Positions 1 through 8,153 are shown, numbered from the stretch's first letter. The stretch: DNA of 64,000 nt from Thiomicrorhabdus sp. 6S3-12 (GCF_017571475.1 NZ_JAGETW010000006.1:62001-126000), one strand, 5' to 3'. Translations and numbers: made by a program. Notes: generated from the letters alone by a model not told the origin.

Positions 1-1189
1 AGTCGATCTGGTTAAGGTCATGCAAAGAGTACGTGCTTTGCGTGATCGTTTTACCGGCGGTGTGAAATCCGGCTCGACGGATATGCTTGCCCCGGAGCAG
101 TTGATTGAGGGTTACGCAGAATTTGTGGCGCCGAATCAGCTTAAAGTGAATGGCGAAGTGATTGAAGCGGAGCGCATTATTATCGCTAACGGTTCTCGTC
201 CGGTTGTGCCGGCGCCGTGGAAAGAACTGGGCGATAAGCTTATGACCAGTGATGAGATTTTTGAGCTCGAAACGCTTCCAAAACGGATTGCGGTGATTGG
301 TCTTGGTGTTATCGGGTTGGAGTTGGGGCAGGCGCTGGCTCGTCTCGGTATCGAGGTGGTCGGTGTCGAGATGCTCAATACTTTGGGCGGATTGAGTGTG
401 CCTGAGGTAGTGGAAGAAGCGGTTGCCGAGTTTTCCAAAGAGTTTCCGGTTCATTTGGGTGTTGCCGCGAACTTGCGTTTAAACCCGGATAATCCGGAGG
501 AAGTCGAAGTACAGATCGGCGAGGAAAAAGTGTATGTCGATGCGGTTTTCGCGTCGCTTGGCCGCCGTCCGAATATCGATAATTTGAATCTGGCGGCAGC
601 GGGTGTCGAGCTGGATGAACGTGGCATGCCGAATTTCGATCTGCATACTTCGCAGATCGAAGACAAGCCGATTTTTATTGCCGGAGATGTCAACGGTTAT
701 CGTCAAATTTTGCATGAAGCCGGAGATGAAGGACGTATGGCAGTGCTGAATGCCGTTTCATATCCGCAGATTTCGGCCTATGCGCGTAAAACCAGTTTAG
801 GGGTGGCTTTTACCGATCCACAAATCGGACTGGTTGGTCAGCGTTATTCGGAACTCGATGCGGATAAAATCGAGACGGTAACCTTTAAATTGAACTGTGC
901 TAACGGCCGAGCGATTGTCATTGGGCAAGATAAGGGGGCGATTTCGCTGTTTGCGGATAAGGAAAGCAAGCAGTTGTTGGGTGCAGAGTTATTTTTGTTT
1001 GAAGGTGAGCACATGGCGCACCTTCTGGCGTGGATGATTGAGCAGAAGTTGACTGTTTTGGATCTGTTGAGAATGCCTTTCTATCACCCGGTTTTGGAAG
1101 AGGCTCTTCAGTCGGCATTAAGACAGTTGGCGCATAAACTTTATCCGCAAGACACTGATTGGATGGAGGCCGAGTTGTCAGCGTTATAG
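1..1189 (+). CDS. Dihydrolipoyl dehydrogenase-type flavoprotein, 5' end cut by the window
   Basis: The frame is open to the first base of the window, so the N-terminal FAD-binding GxGxxG and the redox-active CxxxxC lie outside. What remains is the C-terminal ~395 residues of a class I pyridine nucleotide-disulfide oxidoreductase. An NAD-binding Rossmann motif (GLGVIGLELG) is clear, followed by the second FAD motif (IFIAGDVNG) and the dimerisation domain. That domain ends in a YHPVLEE motif, the position of the catalytic His-Glu pair in dihydrolipoamide dehydrogenase. The enzyme would reoxidise protein-bound dihydrolipoamide with NAD+. A related family member such as a soluble transhydrogenase or mercuric-reductase-like enzyme cannot be excluded without the missing part. 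A terminator-like hairpin follows at 1231-1267. Confidence 0.8.
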   Translation, partial: VDLVKVMQRVRALRDRFTGGVKSGSTDMLAPEQLIEGYAEFVAPNQLKVNGEVIEAERIIIANGSRPVVPAPWKELGDKLMTSDEIFELETLPKRIAVIGLGVIGLELGQALARLGIEVVGVEMLNTLGGLSVPEVVEEAVAEFSKEFPVHLGVAANLRLNPDNPEEVEVQIGEEKVYVDAVFASLGRRPNIDNLNLAAAGVELDERGMPNFDLHTSQIEDKPIFIAGDVNGYRQILHEAGDEGRMAVLNAVSYPQISAYARKTSLGVAFTDPQIGLVGQRYSELDADKIETVTFKLNCANGRAIVIGQDKGAISLFADKESKQLLGAELFLFEGEHMAHLLAWMIEQKLTVLDLLRMPFYHPVLEEALQSALRQLAHKLYPQDTDWMEAELSAL

Positions 1190-1230
1190 GGTTAAACGTT
1201 TCTTGTTCAAGAAAAATGATGCATATTTTG

Positions 1231-1267
1231 AGAGGGCGGCTGTGCGTAAACGCAGCGGCCTTTTTTT
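1231..1267 (+). terminator. Rho-independent terminator after the flavoprotein gene
   Basis: A GC-rich imperfect stem (arms near TGTGCG and CGCA, closed by GGC/GCC pairs, TAAA loop) is followed directly by seven T residues. It lies 42 bases after the stop codon. Confidence 0.6.
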
Positions 1268-1398
1268 ATCGTCTCTGTAAAGCTTCTGGGTGACGTTTTT
1301 TCAATTGCGATGAAAGCGGTCGGATGAGGCAGAGAATCGCTTTTCAATTTGACTTTTTTATCTGAGTTACGTCTTTAACGGAACCGGTCAATTTCTTT

Positions 1399-1407
1399 TG
1401 TTATAAT
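1399..1407 (+). promoter_or_regulatory. Extended -10 promoter for rnr-rlmB
   Basis: TGTTATAAT matches the TGnTATAAT extended -10 box of sigma-70 promoters. No good -35 box is visible, as is common for this class. The start codon of rnr is about 100 bases downstream. Confidence 0.55.
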
Positions 1408-1510
1408 GGCCCAAATTTTGCAGACGATTCCGCTGCTAAAAGCCTCGGGAGCCTTGTTTGAATAGGGGTTCTGCAGATCGTGGAATCCAAATTAGATTAG
1501 ATGGTAAACA

Positions 1511-3865
1511 GTGACTACTGAAAAACAAACAGACCTTAACGATCCTCATGCAACGCGTGAGGCAGAAAAGTACGACAATCCAATCCCTAGCCGTGAATTT
1601 ATTTTGCAGACGCTGGAAGAGTTACAGAAGCCTTTGCGTCTGTTTGAAGTAGCCAAAGCGGTTGATGTCGATGAGGATGATGAAGAGCGCTATGAAGCCT
1701 TGTCTCGCCGCCTGAAAGCGATGGTGCGTGACGGGCAGCTGATTCGCAACCGCCGCGGCGCTTTCGGTCTGCTTAAGAAGATGGATCTGATTAAAGGCCG
1801 CGTTCTTGGACACCCGGACGGATTCGGTTTTGTTGTTCCTGACGAAGGCGGTAAGGATCTGTTCCTGTCCGAAAAAGAGATGCATAAAATCCTGCATGGC
1901 GACCGCGTTATCGCATCGGTTGTCGGTGAGGATCGTCGCGGCCGTCAGGAAGGGATTATCGTCGAGGTAACCGAACACTGTACTGCTCAGCTTCTGGGAC
2001 GTTTGAGTCTGGAAGACGGTATGGCCTGGGTGCGTCCGGACAATAATCGCATTGCGCAGGATGTATTCATTCCGCAAGATGGCTTGATGGATGCTAAAGA
2101 AGACCAGATCGTTCTGGTTGAAATTCTGCATCAGCCTTCGGCACGTTCCGGCCCGATCGGGAAAGTGGTTGAAGTCGTCGGGGATTATATGGCTCCGGGG
2201 ATGGAGATTGATTCGGCGATTCACGCCCACGGAATTCCAAATAGCTGGTCGGATGCGCTGATTGCCGAACTGGATCAGATCGGTGACGAAGTGACTGAAG
2301 CGGATCTGGAAGGACGTAAGGATCTTCGTAACCTGCAACTGGTCACGATTGACGGCGCAGATACGAAAGATTTCGATGATGCGGTGTTTGCCAAGCGTCG
2401 TAAGAACGGCTGGAAGCTTATTGTTGCCATTGCTGACGTATCGCATTACGTTAAGCCGGGAACCGAGCTGGACAAGGAAGCGCTTAAGCGCGGCAACTCG
2501 GTTTATTTCCCGCAACGCGTGGTTCCGATGCTGCCGTCCAAGCTTTCCGATGGGCTATGTTCATTGAACCCTCATGTTGACCGTCTTTGTATGGTTGCCG
2601 ATATGGCGATTGACGAGAACGGTAAGCTTGAACGTACCCAGTTTTATCAGGCTGTAATGAACTCCAAGGCGCGTCTAACCTATACTCAGGTTAACGAAAT
2701 GGTTACCGACGCGAACTCGCCTCTAAGATCAGAGTATTCCGAACAGATTGAAAACGTCGATACGCTATATGAATTGTTCAAGGTTCTGCAGAAGGCTCGT
2801 GAAGAACGCGGCGCGCTGGAGTTTGATACTACTGAAACACGCATTGTGTTTGATGATGAGCGAAAGATCAAAGAAATCGTTCCGGTCGTGCGTAATGACG
2901 CGCATAAGCTGATCGAAGAGTGTATGTTGATGGCAAACGTGGCTACGGCACGTTTCCTGAAATGGCACAAAATGCCGATCGTGTATCGTGTTCATGAATC
3001 GCCGATGGAAGACCGCTTGCAGAACCTGCGGACTTTCCTGGCGGACTTCGGTTTGACTCTAAATGGTGGTGATACGCCAACCGCTCAGGATTTTGCCGAG
3101 GTTGCGGCTCAGGTCGATGACAAACCATACAAGCATCTGGTGCAGACGGTTATGCTGCGTTCCATGAATCAGGCGGTTTATCATCCTGAAAACAAAGGCC
3201 ACTTTGGTCTGAATTATGAGAACTATACGCACTTTACTTCACCGATTCGACGTTATCCGGATCTGTTGGTACATCGAGCAATCCGCCATGTTTGGAGTAA
3301 ACAGCCAATTGCGGAATTCATTTATGACGATGCCAAAATGGTGGAAATGGGGCAGCACTGTTCGGATACCGAGCGTCGTGCAGACGATGCAACCCGTGAT
3401 GCAGAAACCTTCTTGAAGTGCGAATTCCTTTCTCACCGACTGGGCGAAGAGTATGAAGCGGTGATTACCGCTGCGACCAACTTTGGTTTGTTTGTTGAAA
3501 TGGATCCTCTGTATGTTGAAGGCTTGGTGCACATTACCGAGCTGGGTGACGATTACTTCCATTACGACAATGCCCGTCACTGCCTGAAAGGGGAGCGTAC
3601 CGGTAAAGTTTATCGTTTAGGTGATCGCATTAAGGTTCAGGTTGCTCAGGTCAACCTGGATGAGCGCAAAGTAGATTTGCGTTTTATTGAGAGCCTGACG
3701 GAATCCGAGGATGTCGTCGAATCCGAAGAGGTTCGAGAGGATTCTGCTCTGACCGAAGGCGAACCAAAAGACGATAACGGCGCTAAGAAAAAGCCTCGTA
3801 AAAAACGCTACTATCGCAAGAAGCGTAGCGGTGGTAAATCTTCCAAGCCGAAGGCGAAATCGTGA
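1511..3865 (+). CDS. rnr: Ribonuclease R
   Basis: This is a processive 3'-5' exoribonuclease of the RNB family (784 aa) that degrades structured RNA and takes part in RNA quality control. The domain order is typical: an N-terminal winged-helix region (about 25-85), cold-shock domains (about 90-240), the RNB catalytic domain (about 270-600) with the acidic signature TIDGADTKDFDDAV near residues 278-291, an S1 domain (about 645-730), and a lysine/arginine-rich tail rich in KKPRKKR-type runs. The start is GTG at 1511, because the nearby ATG at 1501 runs into a stop after six codons. The 3' end overlaps rlmB by four bases (GTGA), so the two are co-transcribed, as in many gammaproteobacteria. Confidence 0.95.
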   Translation: MTTEKQTDLNDPHATREAEKYDNPIPSREFILQTLEELQKPLRLFEVAKAVDVDEDDEERYEALSRRLKAMVRDGQLIRNRRGAFGLLKKMDLIKGRVLGHPDGFGFVVPDEGGKDLFLSEKEMHKILHGDRVIASVVGEDRRGRQEGIIVEVTEHCTAQLLGRLSLEDGMAWVRPDNNRIAQDVFIPQDGLMDAKEDQIVLVEILHQPSARSGPIGKVVEVVGDYMAPGMEIDSAIHAHGIPNSWSDALIAELDQIGDEVTEADLEGRKDLRNLQLVTIDGADTKDFDDAVFAKRRKNGWKLIVAIADVSHYVKPGTELDKEALKRGNSVYFPQRVVPMLPSKLSDGLCSLNPHVDRLCMVADMAIDENGKLERTQFYQAVMNSKARLTYTQVNEMVTDANSPLRSEYSEQIENVDTLYELFKVLQKAREERGALEFDTTETRIVFDDERKIKEIVPVVRNDAHKLIEECMLMANVATARFLKWHKMPIVYRVHESPMEDRLQNLRTFLADFGLTLNGGDTPTAQDFAEVAAQVDDKPYKHLVQTVMLRSMNQAVYHPENKGHFGLNYENYTHFTSPIRRYPDLLVHRAIRHVWSKQPIAEFIYDDAKMVEMGQHCSDTERRADDATRDAETFLKCEFLSHRLGEEYEAVITAATNFGLFVEMDPLYVEGLVHITELGDDYFHYDNARHCLKGERTGKVYRLGDRIKVQVAQVNLDERKVDLRFIESLTESEDVVESEEVREDSALTEGEPKDDNGAKKKPRKKRYYRKKRSGGKSSKPKAKS

Positions 3866-4593
3866 AGCAACAGTTGATTTTCGGCATTCATGCGATTGAG
3901 CGCTTTATCAAGCAGGCTCCGCAGTCGGTTTTCAGCATCTCTTTTCTGAAAGGGCGTTTGAACTCTCGTCAACAGGCGCTACTGGATCAGGCTCGTTCTT
4001 TAGGCCTGCAGGTAGAGTTGGTTAATAAATCCGCTTTTGCCAAGATTGATGGCAATCACCAGGGTGTTATGGCCATGGTCGAAAAGCAGAAGGATTTGAG
4101 CGAAGCGGATCTGTTGAAAATCGCCGAAGAAACGGATAATCCTCTGTTTGTTTTTCTGGACGAGGTACAGGACCCACATAATTTAGGCGCGATTCTGCGC
4201 ACCGCCGACGCTGTTGGTGTGGATGCTGTCATCATTCCTAAAAACCAGTCTGTCGGGGTTAATGCTACGGTACGAAAAGTGGCTTGTGGTGCGGCTGATA
4301 CCGTTAAGCTGGTTGTGGTCACGAATCTGGTACGCAGCATGAAAGAGTTGCAGCAGAATGGTATGTGGATGATCGGTTTGGCGGGTGAGACTGACAAAAC
4401 CATTTATCAGCAGGATTTCTCTGGGGCGATCGGAATTGTGATGGGCGCGGAAGGAACCGGATTACGACGTCTGACGCGTGAGGCGTGTGACCATCTGGCA
4501 GCGATTCCAATGGTGGGCAGTGTCGAGAGTCTGAATGTCTCTGTTGCGACAGGAGTGACGCTTTACGAAGCCTTCCGGCAGAGAAATTTATAA
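3862..4593 (+). CDS. rlmB: 23S rRNA (guanosine-2'-O)-methyltransferase RlmB
   Basis: This SpoU/TrmH-family enzyme 2'-O-methylates G2251 (E. coli numbering) of 23S rRNA using S-adenosylmethionine. The 243-aa protein has the N-terminal substrate-binding domain (about 1-75) and a trefoil-knot SPOUT domain. All three SpoU motifs are seen: the DEVQDPHNLGAILRTADAVG region (motif 1), VMGAEGTGLRR (motif 2) and IPMVGSVESLNVSVATG (motif 3). It starts with GTG inside the rnr stop codon and is probably translationally coupled to it. A bidirectional terminator follows. Confidence 0.95.
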   Translation: MKQQLIFGIHAIERFIKQAPQSVFSISFLKGRLNSRQQALLDQARSLGLQVELVNKSAFAKIDGNHQGVMAMVEKQKDLSEADLLKIAEETDNPLFVFLDEVQDPHNLGAILRTADAVGVDAVIIPKNQSVGVNATVRKVACGAADTVKLVVVTNLVRSMKELQQNGMWMIGLAGETDKTIYQQDFSGAIGIVMGAEGTGLRRLTREACDHLAAIPMVGSVESLNVSVATGVTLYEAFRQRNL

Positions 4594-4606
4594 AAATATC
4601 CAAGTT

Positions 4607-4637
4607 AAAAAAAGGCTCACAATTGTGAGCCTTTTTT
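4607..4637. terminator. Bidirectional terminator between rlmB and the kinase-Rieske gene
   Basis: A perfect stem AAAAAAAGGCTCAC / GTGAGCCTTTTTT with an AATT loop has a T-run on both strands. It sits between two convergent genes and can end both transcripts. Confidence 0.9.
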
Positions 4638-4641
4638 GATT

Positions 4642-5841
4642 TTAGATCAGGTAAATATCGCCCTGATCATCCATGCGGATGCTGACGGGTGTAAGATGTT
4701 CGCCCCAGCAAGGACCTTCGACGCATTCGCCGTCGTCAATCTTAAAGAAGGCGTCGTGTACCGAACACTTCATTGTTTGATCAAAAGGGTTTACATCGAT
4801 TTTATAGGCTTCGTTTAGAGGCACATTCTGATGCGGGCAATTATTTTCGTAGGCACGAACTTCTTCATCCTGCTTAATGAGGATGACGCCGCCGCGGTTA
4901 TTTAAGTCGATTACTGTCGCTTTGGCCTTGCTCAGCTGTTTAATATTGGCGATCGGCTGGTTTTCCGGTTTAGCGTTAAGGACGTCATCCAGTCCCATCT
5001 TCTGAATTTTCTGCGCGGCCAGGTGGTTGGCAAATTCGCACGCCTCGGACAGGGAGGCACCTTCGGATAGCTTATGAAGCAGTCCTGCATTAAATGTGTC
5101 CCCGGCTCCGAGGGTATCGACAACCGGGTTGACCGGTAGTGCCGGCAGGTGTTCGACTTTCGCGTTGAGCGCTTTATACCAGACGCCTTTAGCGCCCCAG
5201 GTACAGACCAGCTGGCTGTTAGGGGCCAGCTTGGCAATATCGTTCAGCAGTTCTTCACCGTTGTTAAAGCCTTTGGCGCCGGCATAGTGATGCGAAAAGA
5301 TAATCAGATTGGCTTGATGGAAAAGGGATTCAATGTTTTCACGGGGTTTTTCCACTTCCATTGAAATCGGTTGATTATCCAGGAACGTTTTACTGATATT
5401 GAGCATCCCTTGCAGGTTGTCGACATTACGTCCTTCAAAGTGAAGCCAGTCATATTCTTCGATTTCGATTTTGGCAAAAAAGTCAAAGCTGACTTCCGGT
5501 AGATCGCGGTAGTGGACGATAGTACGGCTTCCATTATGAGCGTTAAGGGTCACGATGGAGTTTGGCGTACTGCCTTGAATAAACTTTTGGATATGTGTGC
5601 AGTCGATGCCTCGCTCCTGCATTCCTGCGATGAGCTGTTTTGATTCCGCATCGGTTGCGCTTGTTGAGCAGATTGCCGCTTCGTGACCGAGTTGGTTTAG
5701 GATGTAAAGCATGTTGTTTACATTGCCGCCAACTCTGTTTTCCCTGCCGATGGCTCGGATCTCTTGATCCTCCTTAGGGTGTTGCTCAACGGTAAAAATT
5801 GTATCCAGTACGGCATTCCCGATTGCCAGAAATTTTGCCAT
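4642..5841 (-). CDS. Ketohexokinase-like PfkB sugar kinase fused to a C-terminal Rieske [2Fe-2S] domain
   Basis: The 399-aa protein joins two domains. Residues 1-about 295 are a PfkB/ribokinase-family kinase. The second PfkB signature DTLGAGDTFNAG (242-253) carries the catalytic Asp248. Stretches such as HPKEDQEIR (21-29), HFEGRN (134-139) and MEVEKPRE (161-168) look like ketohexokinase, so a ketose or similar small sugar is the likely substrate (inference). Residues about 305-399 form a Rieske-ferredoxin-like domain with both ligand motifs, C335-P-H337 and C359-S-V-H362, separated by 21 residues; together they would hold a [2Fe-2S] cluster. No signal peptide is seen, so it is cytoplasmic. 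Both halves are in one uninterrupted frame with complete active motifs, which argues against a chance fusion of broken genes. It is monocistronic and faces a 530-base AT-rich region. The role of the iron-sulfur domain is unknown. Confidence 0.85.
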   Translation of the reverse strand: MAKFLAIGNAVLDTIFTVEQHPKEDQEIRAIGRENRVGGNVNNMLYILNQLGHEAAICSTSATDAESKQLIAGMQERGIDCTHIQKFIQGSTPNSIVTLNAHNGSRTIVHYRDLPEVSFDFFAKIEIEEYDWLHFEGRNVDNLQGMLNISKTFLDNQPISMEVEKPRENIESLFHQANLIIFSHHYAGAKGFNNGEELLNDIAKLAPNSQLVCTWGAKGVWYKALNAKVEHLPALPVNPVVDTLGAGDTFNAGLLHKLSEGASLSEACEFANHLAAQKIQKMGLDDVLNAKPENQPIANIKQLSKAKATVIDLNNRGGVILIKQDEEVRAYENNCPHQNVPLNEAYKIDVNPFDQTMKCSVHDAFFKIDDGECVEGPCWGEHLTPVSIRMDDQGDIYLI

Positions 5842-6111
5842 TTCCTTAATCCTTTATTAAAAAAGTTTATCCGATGTTGCTGTTCGCACAATTTTAACAT
5901 AAGCGTCATTTAAGGGATTTTTTGCCTCAAAAAAATCTTTTAACTCTTGACAAAAATAAAAGTGAATAAAAATTTTGTATTGACTTGACAAGGAGGGGAA
6001 TTATTTAGTATTGGCTCGGAAGTGGTTTTCTTTTGTTCTCTTAAGTTATTGATAATGAAAGGAAAGTTTGTTTTGTTTGAAAAAATGGCGGGTGTTGGTG
6101 GGCTTGTGTGT

Positions 6112-6134
6112 TTTTCCACAGAAACTGTGGATAA
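6112..6134. repeat. Inverted pair of DnaA-box-like 9-mers
   Basis: TTTTCCACA (6112-6120) and TGTGGATAA (6126-6134) face each other. The second is the complement of the consensus DnaA box TTATCCACA, and the first differs from it at one base. The centre, TCCACAG-AAA-CTGTGGA, is a perfect 7-base inverted repeat with a three-base loop. Confidence 0.4.
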
Positions 6135-6333
6135 CTATGTGAGTAATTATGAAATAAGTGCTTTAAACGCAGGAAATTACAAGGGTGTTAAACTGCTGAT
6201 TAAAAAATAGTCACATTACCTTTTTATAATATAAATTCCGTAGGAACTATGAATAAACTCTTGAGTAAGTATTTATGTGTATATAGAATAATCATATAAT
6301 TTTTTTAGTGATTCGTATTTTTAAAAGGGATAC

Positions 6334-6348
6334 AATCAAAACTTGATT
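6334..6348. promoter_or_regulatory. Palindrome next to the fnr start, possible autoregulatory site
   Basis: AATCAA-AAC-TTGATT is a perfect inverted repeat ending 24 bases before the fnr ATG. The right arm contains an FNR half-site TTGAT, but the arms are everted compared with a normal FNR box (TTGAT-N4-ATCAA). Overlapping it, TTGAT-TAAG-GACAA matches only one half of an FNR box. Confidence 0.3.
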
Positions 6349-6372
6349 AAGGACAATTAAGTAGACGGTTCT

Positions 6373-7119
6373 ATGAAAGAAGTTAAGTCAGCCTTTAATG
6401 TCAGCTGCAAAAACTGCGGTTTGCAAAAAGTGTGTTTCCCTACTGGTTTGCGCCGCGAAGACGTAGATCGTTTGGATGATATCGTGGATCGACGCTCTCC
6501 TTTAAAGAAAGGACAGCATCTTTTTGAAGCCAGTGATAAGTTCAGCGCACTGTTTGCGATACGAGCCGGAGTTATAAAGCTTTATTCGTTTACTGATGGC
6601 GGTGAAGAGATCGTACACGGCTTCTACCTGCCGGGCGATGTTCTTGGAATTGATGCCTTGGGCAGTAAACAGCATCAATATAGCGCTGTCGCGCTCGATA
6701 CCACCAGTGTTTGTACCCTGCCTTTTGAAAAATTCACCGAACTGACTGAATCGATTCCAAACCTGAACCAACAGATGCTTAATGCAATCAGTAAGGAAGT
6801 TCTGGATGGTCGAATGCATTCGGAACTTTTGATTCGCCGCAATGCCGATCAAAGAGTTGCGCAGTTTGTATGGAATATGTCCGAACGTTATCGCAACCGC
6901 GGCTATGCCAGTGATGAATTCAGATTAAGCATTCTGCATCGTGATGTTGCGGTTTACTTGGGACTGACCCCGGAGACGGTGTCTCGAATTCTTGCTAAAT
7001 TTCATGCAGAAAACATTGTTACCTGGAAGAAGAAAGAGGTCATGATTCACGATATGCAGCGTCTGATGCATATCGCCGGCGTGCACTCAAGCTGTGATTC
7101 ATGCAAGGCGACGGCGTAA
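6373..7119 (+). CDS. fnr: FNR-type oxygen-sensing transcriptional regulator
   Basis: This Crp/Fnr-family regulator (248 aa) controls the switch to low-oxygen metabolism. The N-terminal cysteines C12, C15 and C21 have the FNR spacing C-x2-C-x5-C. Another cysteine, C114 in SVCTLPFEKF, lies exactly 93 residues after C21, the same distance as C29-C122 in E. coli FNR, so all four [4Fe-4S] ligands are present. An effector-binding beta-roll (about 30-150) leads into a helix-turn-helix whose recognition helix contains TPETVSR, matching the E-x-x-S-R that reads TTGAT half-sites. The C-terminus has two more cysteines (SSCDSCKA), an uncommon addition. Tandem hairpins follow the gene, and an ideal FNR box lies downstream at 7448. 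Confidence 0.95.
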   Translation: MKEVKSAFNVSCKNCGLQKVCFPTGLRREDVDRLDDIVDRRSPLKKGQHLFEASDKFSALFAIRAGVIKLYSFTDGGEEIVHGFYLPGDVLGIDALGSKQHQYSAVALDTTSVCTLPFEKFTELTESIPNLNQQMLNAISKEVLDGRMHSELLIRRNADQRVAQFVWNMSERYRNRGYASDEFRLSILHRDVAVYLGLTPETVSRILAKFHAENIVTWKKKEVMIHDMQRLMHIAGVHSSCDSCKATA

Positions 7120-7200
7120 TTCCGGTTTTGATTTGGTAATTGAAGTTGATTCAGAACAAGAAAGCATGGCTGTTTTATGTTCTAATAAGAATTGTGAAGG

Positions 7201-7235
7201 CGTTGAGTGTTTGAAAGGTTTTCTCAACGGTTTTT
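7201..7235 (+). terminator. Probable terminator 1 after fnr
   Basis: Stem CGTTGAG / CTCAACG with a 15-base loop, followed by GTTTTT. Confidence 0.55.
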
Positions 7236-7253
7236 CATAATGTAGCCCGCTTA

Positions 7254-7280
7254 CCCGGCAAATCTGCCGGGATTTTTTTG
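7254..7280 (+). terminator. Terminator 2 after fnr
   Basis: Perfect stem CCCGGCA / TGCCGGG with loop AATC, followed by ATTTTTTTG. This is a classical rho-independent terminator, here the second of a tandem pair. Confidence 0.85.
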
Positions 7281-7604
7281 CCTAATACTTTTGTCTATTT
7301 TGTCAGTATGCTTGTGGATGATTTTTTAATCTCCAGCTCGTACCTAAGCTTCTCTAACATAAATTCTAAATTTTCAACCATCTTAGCAAAACGAGTAATT
7401 AACTTTTACCTGTAGTTTTGTTTATAACCAGACTCCCTGGCATTAACTTGATTTATATCAAGTAGTTAAAACTGTCTTTTTTTCTGTTGCGCTGTTTGCG
7501 CCAAGACGCTTATTTTTTAAAGTTTAATGCGGTATAGTGTCGAATAACTGATAATCACTGGATAGTTAACTGTTAACGTTATATTTTTAAAGGGGTTCTG
7601 AATA
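7281..7604. other. Intergenic region upstream of pal
   Basis: This 324-base stretch contains the ideal FNR box at 7448-7461 and a TATAGT -10-like hexamer at 7533-7538 that could serve pal, with no good -35. A minus-strand frame of 28 codons (7295-7381) starts 67 bases from the FNR box. I see no other gene. Confidence 0.5.
7448..7461. promoter_or_regulatory. Perfect FNR box
   Basis: TTGAT-TTAT-ATCAA matches the FNR/ANR consensus TTGAT-N4-ATCAA at every defined base. It lies 144 bases before the pal start codon and 329 bases after the fnr gene itself. Relative to the TATAGT-based start of pal it would sit near -90. Being symmetrical, it could also act on a minus-strand transcript. Confidence 0.65.
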
Positions 7605-8153
7605 ATGAAGAAATACGCTAAACTTTTTGCCACGGCCTTGATGGGCTCTGCGTTGGTCGGCTGTAGTGCAACACCGGAAGTGAATGATAATTACCAATAC
7701 AGCGAGCCTAAAGCTGATGGTGCCGCTTCAACAGCTCAAAGTGCTGCAGATCAGGGAGCTCAGAGTAGCGCAACCGATCTTGACGCGGGTAAAAAAGCGC
7801 TGACGCCGGAACAGATGAAGGCAATGTTGAGCGGTAAAGTGATTTATTTTGAATATGACCGTTCGGATATTCGTACCGAATACTATGACATTATTAAAAT
7901 GAATGCCGAATACCTAAGTCAGAACCCGCAAGCCAAGCTGACAATCGCAGGGCACTGTGACGAACGCGGTTCTCGTGAATATAACCTTGCGCTTGGCGAA
8001 CGTCGTGCTTTGTCGGTTAAGAACGCGATTATGGCGGAAGGAATTAGTTCTGACCGAGTTAATGTTATAAGCTTTGGTGAAGATATGCCGGTTGATGAAG
8101 GTCATTCCGAAGCATCATGGTCGAAAAACCGTCGTGCGGAATTTAATTATTAA
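7605..8153 (+). CDS. pal: Peptidoglycan-associated outer-membrane lipoprotein Pal
   Basis: Pal links the outer membrane to peptidoglycan and works with the Tol proteins in envelope integrity and constriction. The 182-aa protein has a lipoprotein signal peptide with lipobox LVGC (lipidated Cys20), a low-complexity Ala/Ser/Gln linker (about 35-65), and a C-terminal OmpA-like domain (about 75-182). The peptidoglycan-binding signature HCDERGSREYNLALGERRA and the final KNRRAEFNY are typical of Pal rather than of other OmpA-like proteins. AAAGGGG lies before the ATG. tolQRAB are not in the window, so this copy is separated from the usual tol-pal operon. A strong terminator follows. Confidence 0.92.
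   Translation: MKKYAKLFATALMGSALVGCSATPEVNDNYQYSEPKADGAASTAQSAADQGAQSSATDLDAGKKALTPEQMKAMLSGKVIYFEYDRSDIRTEYYDIIKMNAEYLSQNPQAKLTIAGHCDERGSREYNLALGERRALSVKNAIMAEGISSDRVNVISFGEDMPVDEGHSEASWSKNRRAEFNY

Larger units (their letters stand above)
1190..1510. other. Intergenic region before rnr
   Basis: This 321-base gap holds the probable terminator of the flavoprotein gene (1231-1267) and an extended -10 promoter (1399-1407) for rnr. About 100 bases of leader follow the promoter. I see no convincing small gene or RNA gene in it. Confidence 0.6.
5842..6372. other. AT-rich 531-base intergenic region between the divergent kinase-Rieske gene and fnr
   Basis: This very AT-rich region must hold the promoters of both flanking genes. 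TTGACA at 5985-5990 with TAGTAT 15 bases on is a possible but short-spaced plus-strand promoter. It also contains an inverted pair of DnaA-box-like sequences (6112-6134) and a palindrome next to fnr (6334-6348). A 51-62 codon frame at 6022-6210 has no ribosome-binding site and is not called. Confidence 0.5.

Noticed and set aside
6022-6210. A 62-codon plus-strand frame (or 51 codons from 6055) in the AT-rich gap before fnr
   Set aside because: No ribosome-binding site, AT-driven composition, and it contains the DnaA-box-like palindrome; no recognisable protein features.
7518-7550. Possible sigma-28 promoter before pal (TAAAGTTT present)
   Set aside because: No acceptable GCCGATAA-like -10 at N10-N11, and pal is not expected to be a flagellar gene.
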